Shown one piece after another: positions 24,699 through 33,935 of a stretch of 64,000 nucleotides of DNA (within the stretch, counting starts at the first letter, position 1; each line of letters opens with the position of its first letter). A model generated the notes under the pieces. The model was given only the letters and a program-made list of their open reading frames with translations, ran no database searches and was not told the DNA's origin. Where the stretch lies: NCBI RefSeq assembly GCF_027923225.1, contig NZ_BSDI01000009.1:173084-237083 (forward strand). The letters are read 5' to 3'. Source of the DNA: Phytohabitans aurantiacus. Lineage in GTDB: Bacteria > Actinomycetota > Actinomycetes > Mycobacteriales > Micromonosporaceae. A program made the position numbers and the translations under genes.

Positions 24699-26129
24699 TT
24701 AGGAAGCCACCTCGGAGCGGTCGCCGCCCCACAGGACGTGGAACGCGCCCTCGCGGTCGACGCGGCGGTAGGTGTGTGCGCCGAAGAAGTCGCGCTGGCC
24801 CTGCACCAGGGCGGCCGGGAGGCGCTCGGCGCGCAGGCCGTCGTAGTACGCCAGCGCCGAGGAGAAGCCGGGTGCCGGGATGCCGAGCTGCGTCGCGGTC
24901 ACGACCACGCGCCGCCAGGCGTCCTGCGCGCCACGGACGGCGTCGAGGAAGTACTCGTCGACCAGCAGCGACGGCAGGTTGGGTGCCGCGTCGTACGCCT
25001 GCTTGATGCGGTCCAGGAACTTGGCGCGGATGATGCAGCCGCCCCGCCAGATCGTCGACATCGCGCCCGGGTCGATGCTCCACCCGTACTCGGCGCTGCC
25101 GGCCTGGATCTGGTTGAAGCCCTGCGCGTAGGCGACGATCTTCGAGGCGTACAGCGCCTGCTCGACGTCGGCCACCAGCGAGTACGCCGGCTCGGCCAGC
25201 GCACCCGACGGGCCGGGCAGCTCGCGGGCGGCCGTGCGGAGCCCCGCGTCGCCGGAGAGGGACCGCGCGAACACGGCCTCGGCGATGCCGCTGACCGGTA
25301 CGCCCAGGTCGAGGGCGATCTGCACGGTCCAGCGGCCGGTGCCCTTCTGCTCGGCCTGGTCGGTCACCACGTCGACGAACGGCTTGCCAGTGGCGGCGTC
25401 GGTGTGCGCCAGCACCTCGGCGGTGATCTCGATGAGGTACGAGCCCAGCCGGCCCTCGTTCCAGCCACGGAACACCTCGGCGATCTCGCCCGGCTCCATG
25501 CCGGCGCCCCGGCGCAGCAGGTCGTACGCCTCGGCGATGAGCTGCATGTCCGCGTACTCGATGCCGTTGTGCACCATCTTGACGAAGTGTCCCGCGCCGT
25601 CCGGTCCGACGTGGGTGCAGCACGGCACCCCGTCGACCTTGGCGGAGATGTCTTCGAGCAGCGGCCCGAGCGCCTCGTACGACTCGGGGGAGCCGCCCGG
25701 CATGATGCTCGGCCCGTGCAGGGCGCCCTCCTCGCCGCCGGAGATGCCGGCGCCGACGAAGTGGATGCCCCGCTCGCGGAGCGCTGCCTCGCGGCGGCGG
25801 GTGTCGGCGAAGTGGGCGTTGCCGCCGTCGACGATCATGTCGCCCGGCTCCAGGAGCGGGGCGAACTCGTCGATGACCGCGTCGGTCGGGCCACCGGCCT
25901 TCACCATGATGACGAGCCGGCGCGGGCGTTCGAGGCTGGCTACGAACTGCTCGGCGGTCTCGGCGGGGAAGAAGGTGCCCTCATGGCCGAACTCCTCGAC
26001 CAGTTCCTTCGTCCGCGAGTAGGACCGGTTGTGCACGGCCACCGGGTGCCCGTGCCGCGCCAGGTTGCGGGCCAGGTTGCGGCCCATGACCGCGAGCCCG
26101 GTGACCCCGATGCGCGCCAACTCCGTCAT
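24699..26129 (-). CDS. gnd: 6-phosphogluconate dehydrogenase (decarboxylating)
   Basis: 476 residues, ATG 26129 after GAGGAGGAAG. Catalyses NADP-dependent oxidation of 6-phosphogluconate to ribulose 5-phosphate and CO2 in the pentose phosphate pathway. N-terminal Rossmann motif GLAVMGRNLARN; VHNRSYSR next to the cofactor phosphate; active-site stretches DGGNAHFADT, GISGGEEGALHGPS and KMVHNGIEYADMQ; C-terminal FFGAHTYRRVD. The length is right for the family (about 470-480). The upstream gene stops 12 nt before this start. Confidence 0.96.
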   Translation of the reverse strand: MTELARIGVTGLAVMGRNLARNLARHGHPVAVHNRSYSRTKELVEEFGHEGTFFPAETAEQFVASLERPRRLVIMVKAGGPTDAVIDEFAPLLEPGDMIVDGGNAHFADTRRREAALRERGIHFVGAGISGGEEGALHGPSIMPGGSPESYEALGPLLEDISAKVDGVPCCTHVGPDGAGHFVKMVHNGIEYADMQLIAEAYDLLRRGAGMEPGEIAEVFRGWNEGRLGSYLIEITAEVLAHTDAATGKPFVDVVTDQAEQKGTGRWTVQIALDLGVPVSGIAEAVFARSLSGDAGLRTAARELPGPSGALAEPAYSLVADVEQALYASKIVAYAQGFNQIQAGSAEYGWSIDPGAMSTIWRGGCIIRAKFLDRIKQAYDAAPNLPSLLVDEYFLDAVRGAQDAWRRVVVTATQLGIPAPGFSSALAYYDGLRAERLPAALVQGQRDFFGAHTYRRVDREGAFHVLWGGDRSEVAS

Positions 26130-26140
26130 GGTCTTCCTCC

Positions 26141-27094
26141 TCATGGCCGGGCGATCGCCACGGCGTTGTACTCGGTGTCGGGTGTCGCCTCGGTGCCGAA
26201 CCGGGCGTTGGGCAGATAGAGCAGGTCGCCGACGGCCGCGACGGTGGTCGGCACGTCGAACCGCTCGTCGCTGAGCTGGTCGACCAGGTCGGCCTGGCTG
26301 CCGGTGCCGTTGATCTCCAGCACCGCCACCGTGTTGAGTCGATTCTGCACTACGAACAGAGTCTGCCCGACGACGAGCAGGCCGTCTCCGTTCTGGAGGA
26401 GCCCGTCGCCGTTGACGTCGACCACCTCGGAGCGGGTCGTCTCCCCGGTGGCCGCGTCGACGGTGAAGAGCAGGCCGGTGTTGCTCTGGACGATCAGGAG
26501 CGTCTCGCCGTCGGGGGCGAGCGCGATGCCGTTGGCGTTGATCCCGTCCCCGTACTCGATGGCGCCGGATAGCGGGATTCGCACCACATCGTCCTGGGCG
26601 GGCAGCTCACCGGAGGCGTCGACGGGCAGGTGGTAGAGCACGGGGTTGGTCGAGTCGGTGAAGAACGCGCCCGACGGGGTGAGAACGACGTCGTTGACGA
26701 AGCTCTCCGCCTCGGTGGCGAGCGTGAGACTGGCCAGTGCGGCCCCGCTGGTGGCGTCGATCACACGGGCGTCGCCGGCCCGGCCGCCGGCCACGAAGAG
26801 GCGGCCGCGGTCGTCGAGCTTCATGCCGACCGAGGGCGTGCCGGGCGGCTCGCCGATCACCTGGCCCTCACCGGTGACAAGGTCGGCCCGGAAGATCGCC
26901 CCGTTGGCCAGGGAGCCGAAGAACGCGACCGGCTCCGTGCCGATCGCGATGCCTTCGGGCTGGAAGCCGTTGGGGAGTGTGATCTCGTCGCGCAACTCCG
27001 CCGCGGGCGGCTCCTCGCCCGCGACGGCCAGGCCACTCACGGTTGCGAGCGCCGCCGTGGCGGCTCCGGCCAGCACTACCCGGTTTATTCGCAT
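26141..27094 (-). CDS. Secreted SMP-30/NHL-like beta-propeller protein
   Basis: 317 residues with a signal peptide (MRINRVVLAGAATAALATVS to about residue 26). Repeated strands (PNGFQPEGIAIGTEPVAFFG, GRLFVAGGRAGDARVIDATS, GIALAPDGETLLIVQSNTG) give a six-bladed propeller of the SMP-30/gluconolactonase type. The calcium ligands of true lactonases cannot be confirmed. It precedes gnd by 12 nt, so co-transcription is likely; a lactonase role feeding gnd would be attractive but is only context. Confidence 0.8.
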   Translation of the reverse strand: MRINRVVLAGAATAALATVSGLAVAGEEPPAAELRDEITLPNGFQPEGIAIGTEPVAFFGSLANGAIFRADLVTGEGQVIGEPPGTPSVGMKLDDRGRLFVAGGRAGDARVIDATSGAALASLTLATEAESFVNDVVLTPSGAFFTDSTNPVLYHLPVDASGELPAQDDVVRIPLSGAIEYGDGINANGIALAPDGETLLIVQSNTGLLFTVDAATGETTRSEVVDVNGDGLLQNGDGLLVVGQTLFVVQNRLNTVAVLEINGTGSQADLVDQLSDERFDVPTTVAAVGDLLYLPNARFGTEATPDTEYNAVAIARP

Positions 27095-27127
27095 ATGAGG
27101 TGGTACGCGAGATGTGACCCCAACAGT

Positions 27128-27946
27128 TCAGCGTCGCTGCCGGCGGGTCATCCCGCCGCCCTGCCACACGCCACCGAAGCCGGGACGCCCCAGCGGTGCC
27201 CCCCGCGCCTTCAGCTTGCGACGGGTGCGGACCAGCATCGTGAGGCCGAGGAAGACCATCATCCCGCCGATGGCGAGGCCGACCGGGAGCAACCCGGAGC
27301 CGCCACTGGTGCGATCGAGGTCGACGGGCTGGCCGACGCCGCCACCGGCCACCGGCGCGGCGGTCTCTTCTTCGGTCGCCTCTTCGGAGGGCTCCTCCGT
27401 GGGCTCTTCCGTGGCCTCTTCGGACGGGCTGGGCTGCGCGGATGAGTTCTCACCCCGGACGCTGCGCGTCACGGTGGCGCTTTCCAGCAGCTGGCCGCGC
27501 TGGTCGAAAGCGCCGACCTGCATCGACAGCCGGCCGTTCGCGACGTCGTCGGCGAACCGCAGCGCGTACCGCGCGGTCACCGTGCGGCCGCGGCACAGCG
27601 TGCCCGGATCGAGCTGTACGTCGGTGAGCCGCGCCTCGTCGCCGTCGGACTCCACGTCGAGCGGGAACGAGCCGTTTTCCTCGACCCGATCGATGCCGAC
27701 CTGGTTGAGACGCATGCCGTCGACGCGAAGCACCATCGACCAACGCACCTTGAGGCATTGGTCGGTGCGTTTGGAAGCCACCACGGTCATTTGCGCCTGA
27801 GCGCCGGCCTCGAAACGGCTGGACACCTCGGTGATCTGGACCGTGACGCCCTCAGCGGCGGACGCCGGGCCCGCGGCCACCGCCACGAAACCTGCCACGC
27901 ACGCCAACGCGGTGCCGAGCCGGCCCGCGAAACGCCACACAGTCAT
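27128..27946 (-). CDS. Surface-stalked membrane protein of unknown function
   Basis: 272 residues (ATG 27946). Signal peptide (1-32), an Ig-like beta domain of about 140 residues with two cysteines (TDQCLKVRW, GTLCRGRTV), an acidic Glu/Thr/Pro stalk (EEATEEPTEEPSEEATEEE), then a membrane helix followed by RTRRKLKARG. This resembles a sortase substrate in layout but there is no LPxTG, so it is probably a type I membrane protein. No family recognised. Confidence 0.8.
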   Translation of the reverse strand: MTVWRFAGRLGTALACVAGFVAVAAGPASAAEGVTVQITEVSSRFEAGAQAQMTVVASKRTDQCLKVRWSMVLRVDGMRLNQVGIDRVEENGSFPLDVESDGDEARLTDVQLDPGTLCRGRTVTARYALRFADDVANGRLSMQVGAFDQRGQLLESATVTRSVRGENSSAQPSPSEEATEEPTEEPSEEATEEETAAPVAGGGVGQPVDLDRTSGGSGLLPVGLAIGGMMVFLGLTMLVRTRRKLKARGAPLGRPGFGGVWQGGGMTRRQRR

Positions 27947-28136
27947 CACCGCCTCGCCTTTAGCTCCACTGCCACGCTAGGTCGGAGGCCAGGCATAGCG
28001 AAAGGCGCTCAATTCGCGCCAGTCGCGGATGAAGGACACCACTAACACGGACAGTGGTGAACCCTTCACGAAGCGGCCCGAATGAGTCGCTCTGCAGATA
28101 GACCAAAGTTGGAAGCGCCGCGGGGCGCGGCGGGCC

Positions 28137-28142
28137 TACCTT
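28137..28142 (+). promoter_or_regulatory. Putative leaderless -10 element of the YqeB gene
   Basis: TACCTT, 6 nt before ATG 28149. Confidence 0.4.
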
Positions 28143-28148
28143 GAGCGA

Positions 28149-28838
28149 ATGCTGGGGGAGCTGCGTAATGAAACCGTCGTGTCATACCCGGCCTGGGCCT
28201 GGGGGCTCGTCTGGGCCGGGTTTCCGCTGGCCGGAGCCGGTATCGGGTGGTTGCTCAAGGCGGTCGCCGGCTGGATCGCGGAGCTGCCGTGGGCGCCATT
28301 GAAGGGTGTCTTCGAAGCGGTCGACAAGCTCGACGAGCCGCTCGCCACGATCGGCGCGCTGGCTATCGGCGGCCTCGCCGGGCTGGTGTTCGCGTTCCTC
28401 GCCGCCGCGGAGGCGCTCACCGTCACGGTCTCCAGCGGGCAGGCCGTCCTGGCACGAGCGGGGAAGTCACGGGCCGTTCCGCGCGCGTCGGTCCAGGTCG
28501 TCTTCCTGGACGGCAAGCACCTGGTACTGCTCGGACAGGCGGGCGAGGAACTGGCCCGGGAACCGTCCGATCTGGAGGCCAACCGGGTACGTGAGGCGTT
28601 CCGGCAGTACGGGTACCCGTGGCGCGACGGCGGCGACCCCTACCGCGACGAGTACCGCCGCTGGGTGCCCGAGACGCCCGAGCTGCCCAGCGGCGCCGAC
28701 GCCCTGCTCAAGGCGCGCGCCAAGGCGATCGGCAAGGGCGACAGCAGTGATGCGGCCGACCTGCGGGCGGAACTCGTCAAGCTCGGCGTCGTCGTACGCG
28801 ACGAGAAGAAGCGCCAATACGTGCGAGTGGTGCGTTAG
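28149..28838 (+). CDS. YqeB-family membrane protein
   Basis: 229 residues. Two membrane helices (about 15-45 and 65-90) flank a loop with ELPWAPLKGVFEAVDKLDEP; then a soluble domain containing VFLDGKHLVLLGQAGEELAREPSDL and a basic C-terminus with a helix-turn-helix-like end (ADLRAELVKLGVVVRDEKKRQYVRV). This combination is that of YqeB proteins, of unknown function. It ends in a 4-nt convergent overlap with the oxidase gene. Confidence 0.75.
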   Translation: MLGELRNETVVSYPAWAWGLVWAGFPLAGAGIGWLLKAVAGWIAELPWAPLKGVFEAVDKLDEPLATIGALAIGGLAGLVFAFLAAAEALTVTVSSGQAVLARAGKSRAVPRASVQVVFLDGKHLVLLGQAGEELAREPSDLEANRVREAFRQYGYPWRDGGDPYRDEYRRWVPETPELPSGADALLKARAKAIGKGDSSDAADLRAELVKLGVVVRDEKKRQYVRVVR

Positions 28839-30694
28839 GAGTGTCCATCGTGGAATGAACTGGTCACTTCCTCGTACGTCAGGTGCAGCGCCATGCCGAG
28901 GTCGGCGTGTGCGAGGTTGTGGCAGTGGTTCATCCACACGCCCGGGTTGGTGGCGCGGAAGCCTACTTCCCACACCTCGCCCGGCCGCACGTCGAACGTG
29001 TCCAGCAGCAACGGGCTGCCCGTCGGGGCCCTGCCGTCCTTCGCGAGCACCAGCACCCGGTGCCCGTGCAGGTGCCACGGATGGGTCTCGAAGCCCCGGT
29101 TCACCACCGTCACGCGCACCAGGTCGTTCGCGCGAACGACCTGCGCCGGCGTGCCCGGGTACGCGCGGCCATTGATCGTGTACGCGTACTTCGGGCCCCC
29201 GCTCAGCCGGACGCCCCGGTCCAGCACCATCGTGAAATGGCGATTCTCCTCCCCGAAAGGCGCCGCCGGCCCTCGGGCCGTGCCGTAACGGGTCAGGTCC
29301 AGCTCCGGCCAGTCCGCGGTGTTCTCGACCGCTGGCGCGCTGCCGTCCGGTGACAGGCGCAGCCCGGTCATGAGGTCGTCGCCCGCGAGCAACGCGACCG
29401 GCCCGTCCGGCATCGTGAACGCCAGGTCGTACCGGCCACCGGCGGGCAGCCGCAACCCGTCGCGCCCCAACTCGCCAGGCCCGTTGAGGTCGTTTCCGTC
29501 GACCGCGACCAGCCGGTACCGCGTGCCGGCGAGCGTGAACCGCCGTGGCACGCTGTCGGTGTTGATGATTCGCAGTCGCACGGGTGTGCCTGGTGAAACC
29601 CGCCGGGCCTCGACGCGGTCGTGGGTGCCAAAAACCACCATGCCCGCGAACGTGTGCACCGGGATCGTCAGGTCCAGCCCCGTGCTCGCGGCACCGCGCG
29701 GCGCCACCACCAGCGTTCCGTACAGGCCCATCCGCACGCCCCGGTCCGAGACCTGGTGGGTGTGGTACCAGTACGTGCCGACCTGGTTCGCGAGGAACCG
29801 GTAGGTGTACTCCTGGCCGGGCAGTACGGCGTCCTGTGTCACGCCGGGCGCACCGTCTTCGGCGTTCGGCACGTCGTACCCGTGCCAGTGCAGCGTGACA
29901 CCCCGATCGATGTCCTTGTTGCGCAGGGTCACCTCGATGAGGTCGCCTTCGGTGGCGGTGAGCGCTGGACCGGGCGCCTGCCCGTTGTACGTCCACGCCG
30001 CCACCGTCCGGCCCGAGGCGAGCGCGATCGTGGCCCGCCGAGCGGTGAGCTCGTGCCGCCGCACCGTCCCGCCCGGTGCCGGCTCGGTCGGGCCGCGCAG
30101 CGCGCTGACGGGTCGCGCCTGGCCGGCCGCGAGCCGGCTCGGCACCCCGCCGTCGTCGACCGTGTCGCCCGGCACGAAGGCCAGCCCGGCGCCCACCACC
30201 GCCGCGAGCGCCACCAGAGCCGTGCCCGCCCGCGCCACCCGTACCTGGGCCGCACGCCAGGTGACCAGCGTCGCCGCGCCGACCAGGGCCACCGTCAGCA
30301 GGGCCGCGCTCCACGTCGCCGGGTACCCGATGAGCAGCGGGAAGATCAGGCCGGCCGCGGCGGCGTACCCGGCGGTCAACAGACTCGCGACCGCCGGGCC
30401 GCCGGCGGGCCGTGCGCCCCCGAAAACGCGCGGCCCGGCGAGGATGGCGGCGGTTACGCCGCCAGCGAGCAGCAACGGCAGCGTGAGGGTGACCTTCTCC
30501 TGCGCGAACCACCAGCCCTCCGCCGCGAGCGTGACGGTGGTGGCAACGCGGGCGAGTGAGGCGGCGACCGCCAGCGCGCACAGCGCCCTGGCCAGGAGCA
30601 GGCGACCGGACCCGAGCGTCACGGCCGCGCCGATCCACCCAGCGGTGGCAAGCAACGCCGCCGCCAGATCCGCCGCGGTGAGCTGGGCGATCAT
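28835..30694 (-). CDS. Multicopper oxidase with N-terminal membrane domain
   Basis: 619 residues; ATG 30694 overlaps the upstream stop (ATGA). The first 185 residues form about six membrane helices; the rest is a cupredoxin oxidase. The copper ligands are present: HWHGYD (His269), WYHTHQ (about 310), HPWHLHGH (about 538) and NHCHNLAHADLGM (about 587), the last including the type 1 Cys and an axial Met. It is likely exported with the enzyme outside the membrane and oxidises metals or phenols using oxygen. The partner gene is also a membrane protein. Confidence 0.92.
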   Translation of the reverse strand: MIAQLTAADLAAALLATAGWIGAAVTLGSGRLLLARALCALAVAASLARVATTVTLAAEGWWFAQEKVTLTLPLLLAGGVTAAILAGPRVFGGARPAGGPAVASLLTAGYAAAAGLIFPLLIGYPATWSAALLTVALVGAATLVTWRAAQVRVARAGTALVALAAVVGAGLAFVPGDTVDDGGVPSRLAAGQARPVSALRGPTEPAPGGTVRRHELTARRATIALASGRTVAAWTYNGQAPGPALTATEGDLIEVTLRNKDIDRGVTLHWHGYDVPNAEDGAPGVTQDAVLPGQEYTYRFLANQVGTYWYHTHQVSDRGVRMGLYGTLVVAPRGAASTGLDLTIPVHTFAGMVVFGTHDRVEARRVSPGTPVRLRIINTDSVPRRFTLAGTRYRLVAVDGNDLNGPGELGRDGLRLPAGGRYDLAFTMPDGPVALLAGDDLMTGLRLSPDGSAPAVENTADWPELDLTRYGTARGPAAPFGEENRHFTMVLDRGVRLSGGPKYAYTINGRAYPGTPAQVVRANDLVRVTVVNRGFETHPWHLHGHRVLVLAKDGRAPTGSPLLLDTFDVRPGEVWEVGFRATNPGVWMNHCHNLAHADLGMALHLTYEEVTSSFHDGHS

Positions 30695-31119
30695 GCGCTG
30701 ACGGGCGTCCGGGCGGCGTCGGCCAACTGGCGGGCGCGGCGCGCGGCCGTGCCGGCGGCCGCCATCATGGCCAGGCCGTTCACCGCGTGCAGGCCGAGAA
30801 TCGCCAGCCCAGCCGGGCTCGTGTTGTCGTCGGCGCCCCCGGAGATGGCGTTGCCCACCGCGATGATGAGCACCTGCACGACGACGAGGCCGAGCGGCAG
30901 CACCGTGAGCCCGATCAGCTTGCCAGGCGCCTTGACGAGGGCGGCGGCGCCGGTCGCGAGCAGGACCAGGAGCGGTATGACCGCCATGCCGTTGATGCTG
31001 TGCAGGCGGAACGACCCGTCCTCCTGCGGCCGGTCGAACGCGCCGGTCGCCGCGAAGTAGAACTGCACCAGGATCGCGACGCCCACGAGCCGGGTAAGCA
31101 CGACGTAGGCCATGCGCAT
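30691..31119 (-). CDS. Four-helix membrane protein (DUF6220-like) partner of the oxidase
   Basis: 142 residues, ATG 31119 with GGAG upstream. Four membrane helices; helices 2 and 4 begin with similar His-containing motifs (RLHSINGMAVIPLL, LGLHAVNGLAMM), suggesting an internal duplication and possible heme or quinone binding. It resembles DUF6220 proteins. Coupled to the multicopper oxidase, it may supply electrons or copper (inference). Confidence 0.65.
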   Translation of the reverse strand: MRMAYVVLTRLVGVAILVQFYFAATGAFDRPQEDGSFRLHSINGMAVIPLLVLLATGAAALVKAPGKLIGLTVLPLGLVVVQVLIIAVGNAISGGADDNTSPAGLAILGLHAVNGLAMMAAAGTAARRARQLADAARTPVSA

Positions 31120-31290
31120 GGGAGGCTCCTCTCTCGATGAGAGGCAGCGTGCCGCGTGGGGCGCCTCCGGTCGTCGGGCCGGAAACGGCGATGGGGTACG
31201 GCATCGGGCTCAAGTCGGGCGCGCGACGGGTACGCGCACGGGCGTACCCGGCTACGTCAGCGGACGGATCTCGCGCGCCTGGCCAGCGGA

Positions 31291-31296
31291 TACGAT
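31291..31296 (+). promoter_or_regulatory. Putative leaderless -10 element of the second two-component operon
   Basis: TACGAT, 6 nt before ATG 31303. Confidence 0.4.
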
Positions 31297-31302
31297 CGCG
31301 CC

Positions 31303-32469
31303 ATGCCCCTGATGAGCCGACGCCTGCCGGTATGGGCACAGGACGCGCTGCTCGCGGCGTTCGTGACGTACGCGCAGATCAGCGGCACGCAGCGGTCCGC
31401 GCCCGAAGAACTCGCCGCGCTCGACACGGTCGGCATGTACGGGCACGCGATCCTGCTGACCACGAGCGGCATCGCCCTCTCGATGCGACGCCGCTACCCC
31501 GTGCCCGTCGTCATCTACGTCGCCGCCGCGAGCCTGGTCTACTACCTGGCCGGGTACCCGGACGGGCCGGGTTGGCTGGCGCTGTTCGTCGCGATCTACA
31601 CCGTCAACGCGTACGGAAACGAGCGCTACGCGCGGTGGCTGAGCTGGTGCGGGCTGCCCTTCGTCACGGCCGGCTGGGTGCTCGCCGCCCTCCTGTTCCC
31701 ACCGGTCGAGCCGGGCTGGCTGTTCTTCCGGATCGGCACGGCGTTCCTCGCGGCGATGATGGGTGTCTCGGTGCGGATGCGGCGCAAGCTCATCGCCGAG
31801 GCGCACGCGCGTGCGGAACAAGCCGAGCAGACCCGCGAGGAGGAGGCCCGGCGCCGGGTGGACGCCGAGCGGCTGCGCATCGCCCGCGAGGTGCACGACA
31901 CCGTCGCCCACGCCATCGCGGTGATCAACGTGCAGGCCGGCGTCACCGCGCACGTGCTCGACAAGCATCCCGAGCAGGCCCGCGCGACGCTCGTGACGAT
32001 CGAGCAGACCAGCGCGCGGGCGCTGCGCGAGCTTCGGGTGACGCTCGGGGTACTGCGCGGGGCCGACGACGACGGCCGGGCGCCAACGCCGGGGTTGGAC
32101 CGGGTCGACGAGCTGGTCGGGATCGCCCGCGAGGCGGGATTCGACGTCACGGTGGAGAGCCACGAGGTGCTCCGCGAACTGCCCGGCGCCGTCGACACCG
32201 CCGCGTACCGCATCCTCCAAGAGTCGATCACCAACGTGATCCGCCACGCCGGGCCGACCCGGGTCACCGTCGCGCTCGCGCAGTGCGCCGACAACCTCAC
32301 GATCCGGGTCAGCGACGAAGGCCGCGGCCCCTCCGAGGGCAACGGCGGCGGCCGGGGGATCCGGGGCATGCGGGAGCGGTGCGAGCTGCTCGGCGGCGAG
32401 CTCACCGCCGGTCCGCGCGCGGCTGGTGGCTTCGAGGTCTTCGCCCGCCTGCCGGTGGTTCCCGCATGA
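31303..32469 (+). CDS. Sensor histidine kinase (HisKA_3 type)
   Basis: 388 residues with about five membrane helices in the first 160, a HisKA_3 region with phospho-acceptor His in IAREVHDTVAHAIAV, and HATPase_c motifs (LQESITNVIRHAG, DEGRGPSEG, GIRGMRERC). Coupled by ATGA to its response regulator. The signal is unknown. Confidence 0.93.
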   Translation: MPLMSRRLPVWAQDALLAAFVTYAQISGTQRSAPEELAALDTVGMYGHAILLTTSGIALSMRRRYPVPVVIYVAAASLVYYLAGYPDGPGWLALFVAIYTVNAYGNERYARWLSWCGLPFVTAGWVLAALLFPPVEPGWLFFRIGTAFLAAMMGVSVRMRRKLIAEAHARAEQAEQTREEEARRRVDAERLRIAREVHDTVAHAIAVINVQAGVTAHVLDKHPEQARATLVTIEQTSARALRELRVTLGVLRGADDDGRAPTPGLDRVDELVGIAREAGFDVTVESHEVLRELPGAVDTAAYRILQESITNVIRHAGPTRVTVALAQCADNLTIRVSDEGRGPSEGNGGGRGIRGMRERCELLGGELTAGPRAAGGFEVFARLPVVPA

Positions 32470-33134
32470 CCGACGTGAGGGTGTTGCTCGCGGACGATCA
32501 GGTGCTCGTGCGCACCGGGTTCAAGCTGCTGCTCGACTCGGAAGACGGCATCGAGGTGGTAGGCGAGGCCGCCAACGGTTCCGAGGCGGTCAGTCTCGCC
32601 CGCGCGCACCGCCCCGACGTGGTGCTGATGGACATCCGCATGCCGGTGCTCGACGGCATCAAGGCCACCCGGGAGATCGCCGGCACCCGCGGTTTGGAGC
32701 AGGTGCGCGTGCTGATCCTGACCACGTACGACACCGACGAGTACGTGTTCGAGGCGCTGGAGGCGGGCGCGAGCGGTTTCCTGCTCAAGGACAGCGGCCC
32801 GGCCGAACTGCTGCACGCCATCCGAGTCGTCGCCGCCGGTGAGGCCCTGCTGGCGCCGCGGATCACTCGCCGGCTGATCGCCCAGTTCACCGCGGCGCGC
32901 GTGGTGCGGCACGTGGCCGACGACCGGCTGGCCGTGCTCACCCAGCGGGAGCGCGAGGTGCTCGCCCTGGTCGGGCGCGGGTTGAGCAACGACGAGATCG
33001 CCACCGAGCTGACGTTGAGCCCAGCCACCGCGCGCACCCACGTGAGTCGTGCGATGGTCAAACTGGGAGCCCGCGACCGCGCGCAACTGGTCGTCGCCGC
33101 GTACGAGACGGGGCTGGTGTCGCTGGGGGGCTGA
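32466..33134 (+). CDS. NarL/LuxR-family response regulator
   Basis: 222 residues. Receiver domain: LLADDQVL, phospho-acceptor Asp in VVLMDIRMP, Lys in FLLKDSGP. LuxR helix-turn-helix: LTQREREVLALVGRGLSNDEIATELTLSPATARTH. The ATG overlaps the kinase stop, so the pair is one operon. Confidence 0.94.
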   Translation: MTDVRVLLADDQVLVRTGFKLLLDSEDGIEVVGEAANGSEAVSLARAHRPDVVLMDIRMPVLDGIKATREIAGTRGLEQVRVLILTTYDTDEYVFEALEAGASGFLLKDSGPAELLHAIRVVAAGEALLAPRITRRLIAQFTAARVVRHVADDRLAVLTQREREVLALVGRGLSNDEIATELTLSPATARTHVSRAMVKLGARDRAQLVVAAYETGLVSLGG

Positions 33135-33152
33135 AGATTTTTTCGGTGAGGT

Positions 33153-33179
33153 GTCGATCCGGCTGTCTCCCGTTCGACG
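33153..33179 (+). promoter_or_regulatory. ECF42-type promoter of DGPF gene 1
   Basis: TGTCGA, exactly 17 nt, CGAC. The same pattern and spacing precede the other two DGPF genes. TGTCGA with a CGA-containing -10 is the motif I recall being reported for ECF42 sigma factors. Confidence 0.65.
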
Positions 33180-33220
33180 CGTTGGCAGAAGGTAACCCGA
33201 CACACCTGAAGGAGACCGCG

Positions 33221-33640
33221 ATGCGTTTCATGGTTCTGGTCAAGTCGACCCCGCAGTCCGAGGCCGGCGAGATGCCGAGCGAGGAGCTGCTCACCGCGAT
33301 GATGAAGTACAACGAGGAACTGGTGAACGCGGGCGTCATGCTCGCCGGTGAGGGTCTGCACCCCAGCGCGAAGGGGGCCAAGGTGCGCTTCGGGGCGGGC
33401 CAGCCGACGGTGATCGACGGGCCGTTCACCGAGACGAAGGAGCTGATCGCCGGGTACTGGCTGATCCAGGTGAAGTCGCTCGACGAGGCGATCGAATGGG
33501 TCAAGCGCGTGCCGAACCCGGACAACGAGGAGTCCGAGATCGAAATCCGCCAGGTCTTCGAGACGGACGACTTCGGCCCCGAGCTCACCCCGGAACTCCG
33601 CTCCAAGGAGGAAGAACTCCGCGCCCGCACCGAGGGCTGA
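33221..33640 (+). CDS. DGPF-domain (YCII-related) protein 1
   Basis: 139 residues, ATG 33221 after AAGGAGA. YCII-like ferredoxin-fold protein with the hallmark VIDGPFTETKELIAGYWL at about 65-82 and a conserved N-terminal MRFMVLVKS strand. DGPF proteins of this type are partners of ECF42 sigma factors; their biochemical role is not established. The acidic C-terminal tail (SKEEELRARTEG) is longer than in the two paralogues nearby. Confidence 0.92.
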   Translation: MRFMVLVKSTPQSEAGEMPSEELLTAMMKYNEELVNAGVMLAGEGLHPSAKGAKVRFGAGQPTVIDGPFTETKELIAGYWLIQVKSLDEAIEWVKRVPNPDNEESEIEIRQVFETDDFGPELTPELRSKEEELRARTEG

Positions 33641-33648
33641 CAGCGCTC

Positions 33649-33742
33649 CGCGCCTTCCGGGGCGCGCCGCGCCCCTTCCGGGCGCGCGCCGCGCCCCTTC
33701 CGGGCGCGCGCCGCGCCCCGCGCGCGGCCCTCCCCGTCCGTC
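33649..33742 (+). repeat. GC-rich tandem tract preceding family B copy 2
   Basis: More than two copies of a unit of about 24 bp built on GCGCCGCGCCCCTTCCGGGC. It starts just after the DGPF 1 stop and leads into the 76-bp element. Similar tracts flank the same side of each family B copy. Confidence 0.7.
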
Positions 33743-33818
33743 GATCAAGGGCGAATGCACGTGGTTGGATCTCTTTTCCGCGTGTATTCGCCCTTGATCG
33801 TTGGGAATGCCCTTGATC
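33743..33818 (+). repeat. Family B 76-bp three-arm element, copy 2
   Basis: Same layout as copy 1: arm 1, loop with ATCTCTTTTCCG, arm 2 (one G-T wobble), then a third arm ending GCCCTTGATC. Orientation matches the preceding DGPF 1 gene. Confidence 0.85.
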
Positions 33819-33863
33819 GGCGATCGTCGCGCTTAGGATTTCTTGCGATCCGGCGGCGGTTCA

Positions 33864-33890
33864 TGTCCGGTCCGGGTCCGCGGCGCCGAC
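33864..33890 (+). promoter_or_regulatory. ECF42-type promoter of DGPF gene 2 and the sigma gene
   Basis: TGTCCG, 17 nt, CGAC; a one-base departure in the -35, but the same spacing as at 33153 and 35606. It would also drive the ECF42 gene 4 nt behind DGPF 2, giving autoregulation. Confidence 0.55.
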
Positions 33891-33935
33891 GTCCCGGGTG
33901 AAGGCGCCGCACGGGCGCCGCCGAGAGGAGCCACC

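Noticed and set aside
28835..31339. 834-codon frame extending the multicopper oxidase upstream
   Set aside because: The added part is antisense or out of frame with the 142-residue membrane protein; the ATGA junction at 30691-30694 marks the start.
33135..33145. Intrinsic terminator suggested by a T-run after the second response regulator
   Set aside because: There is no stem directly before the T-run.
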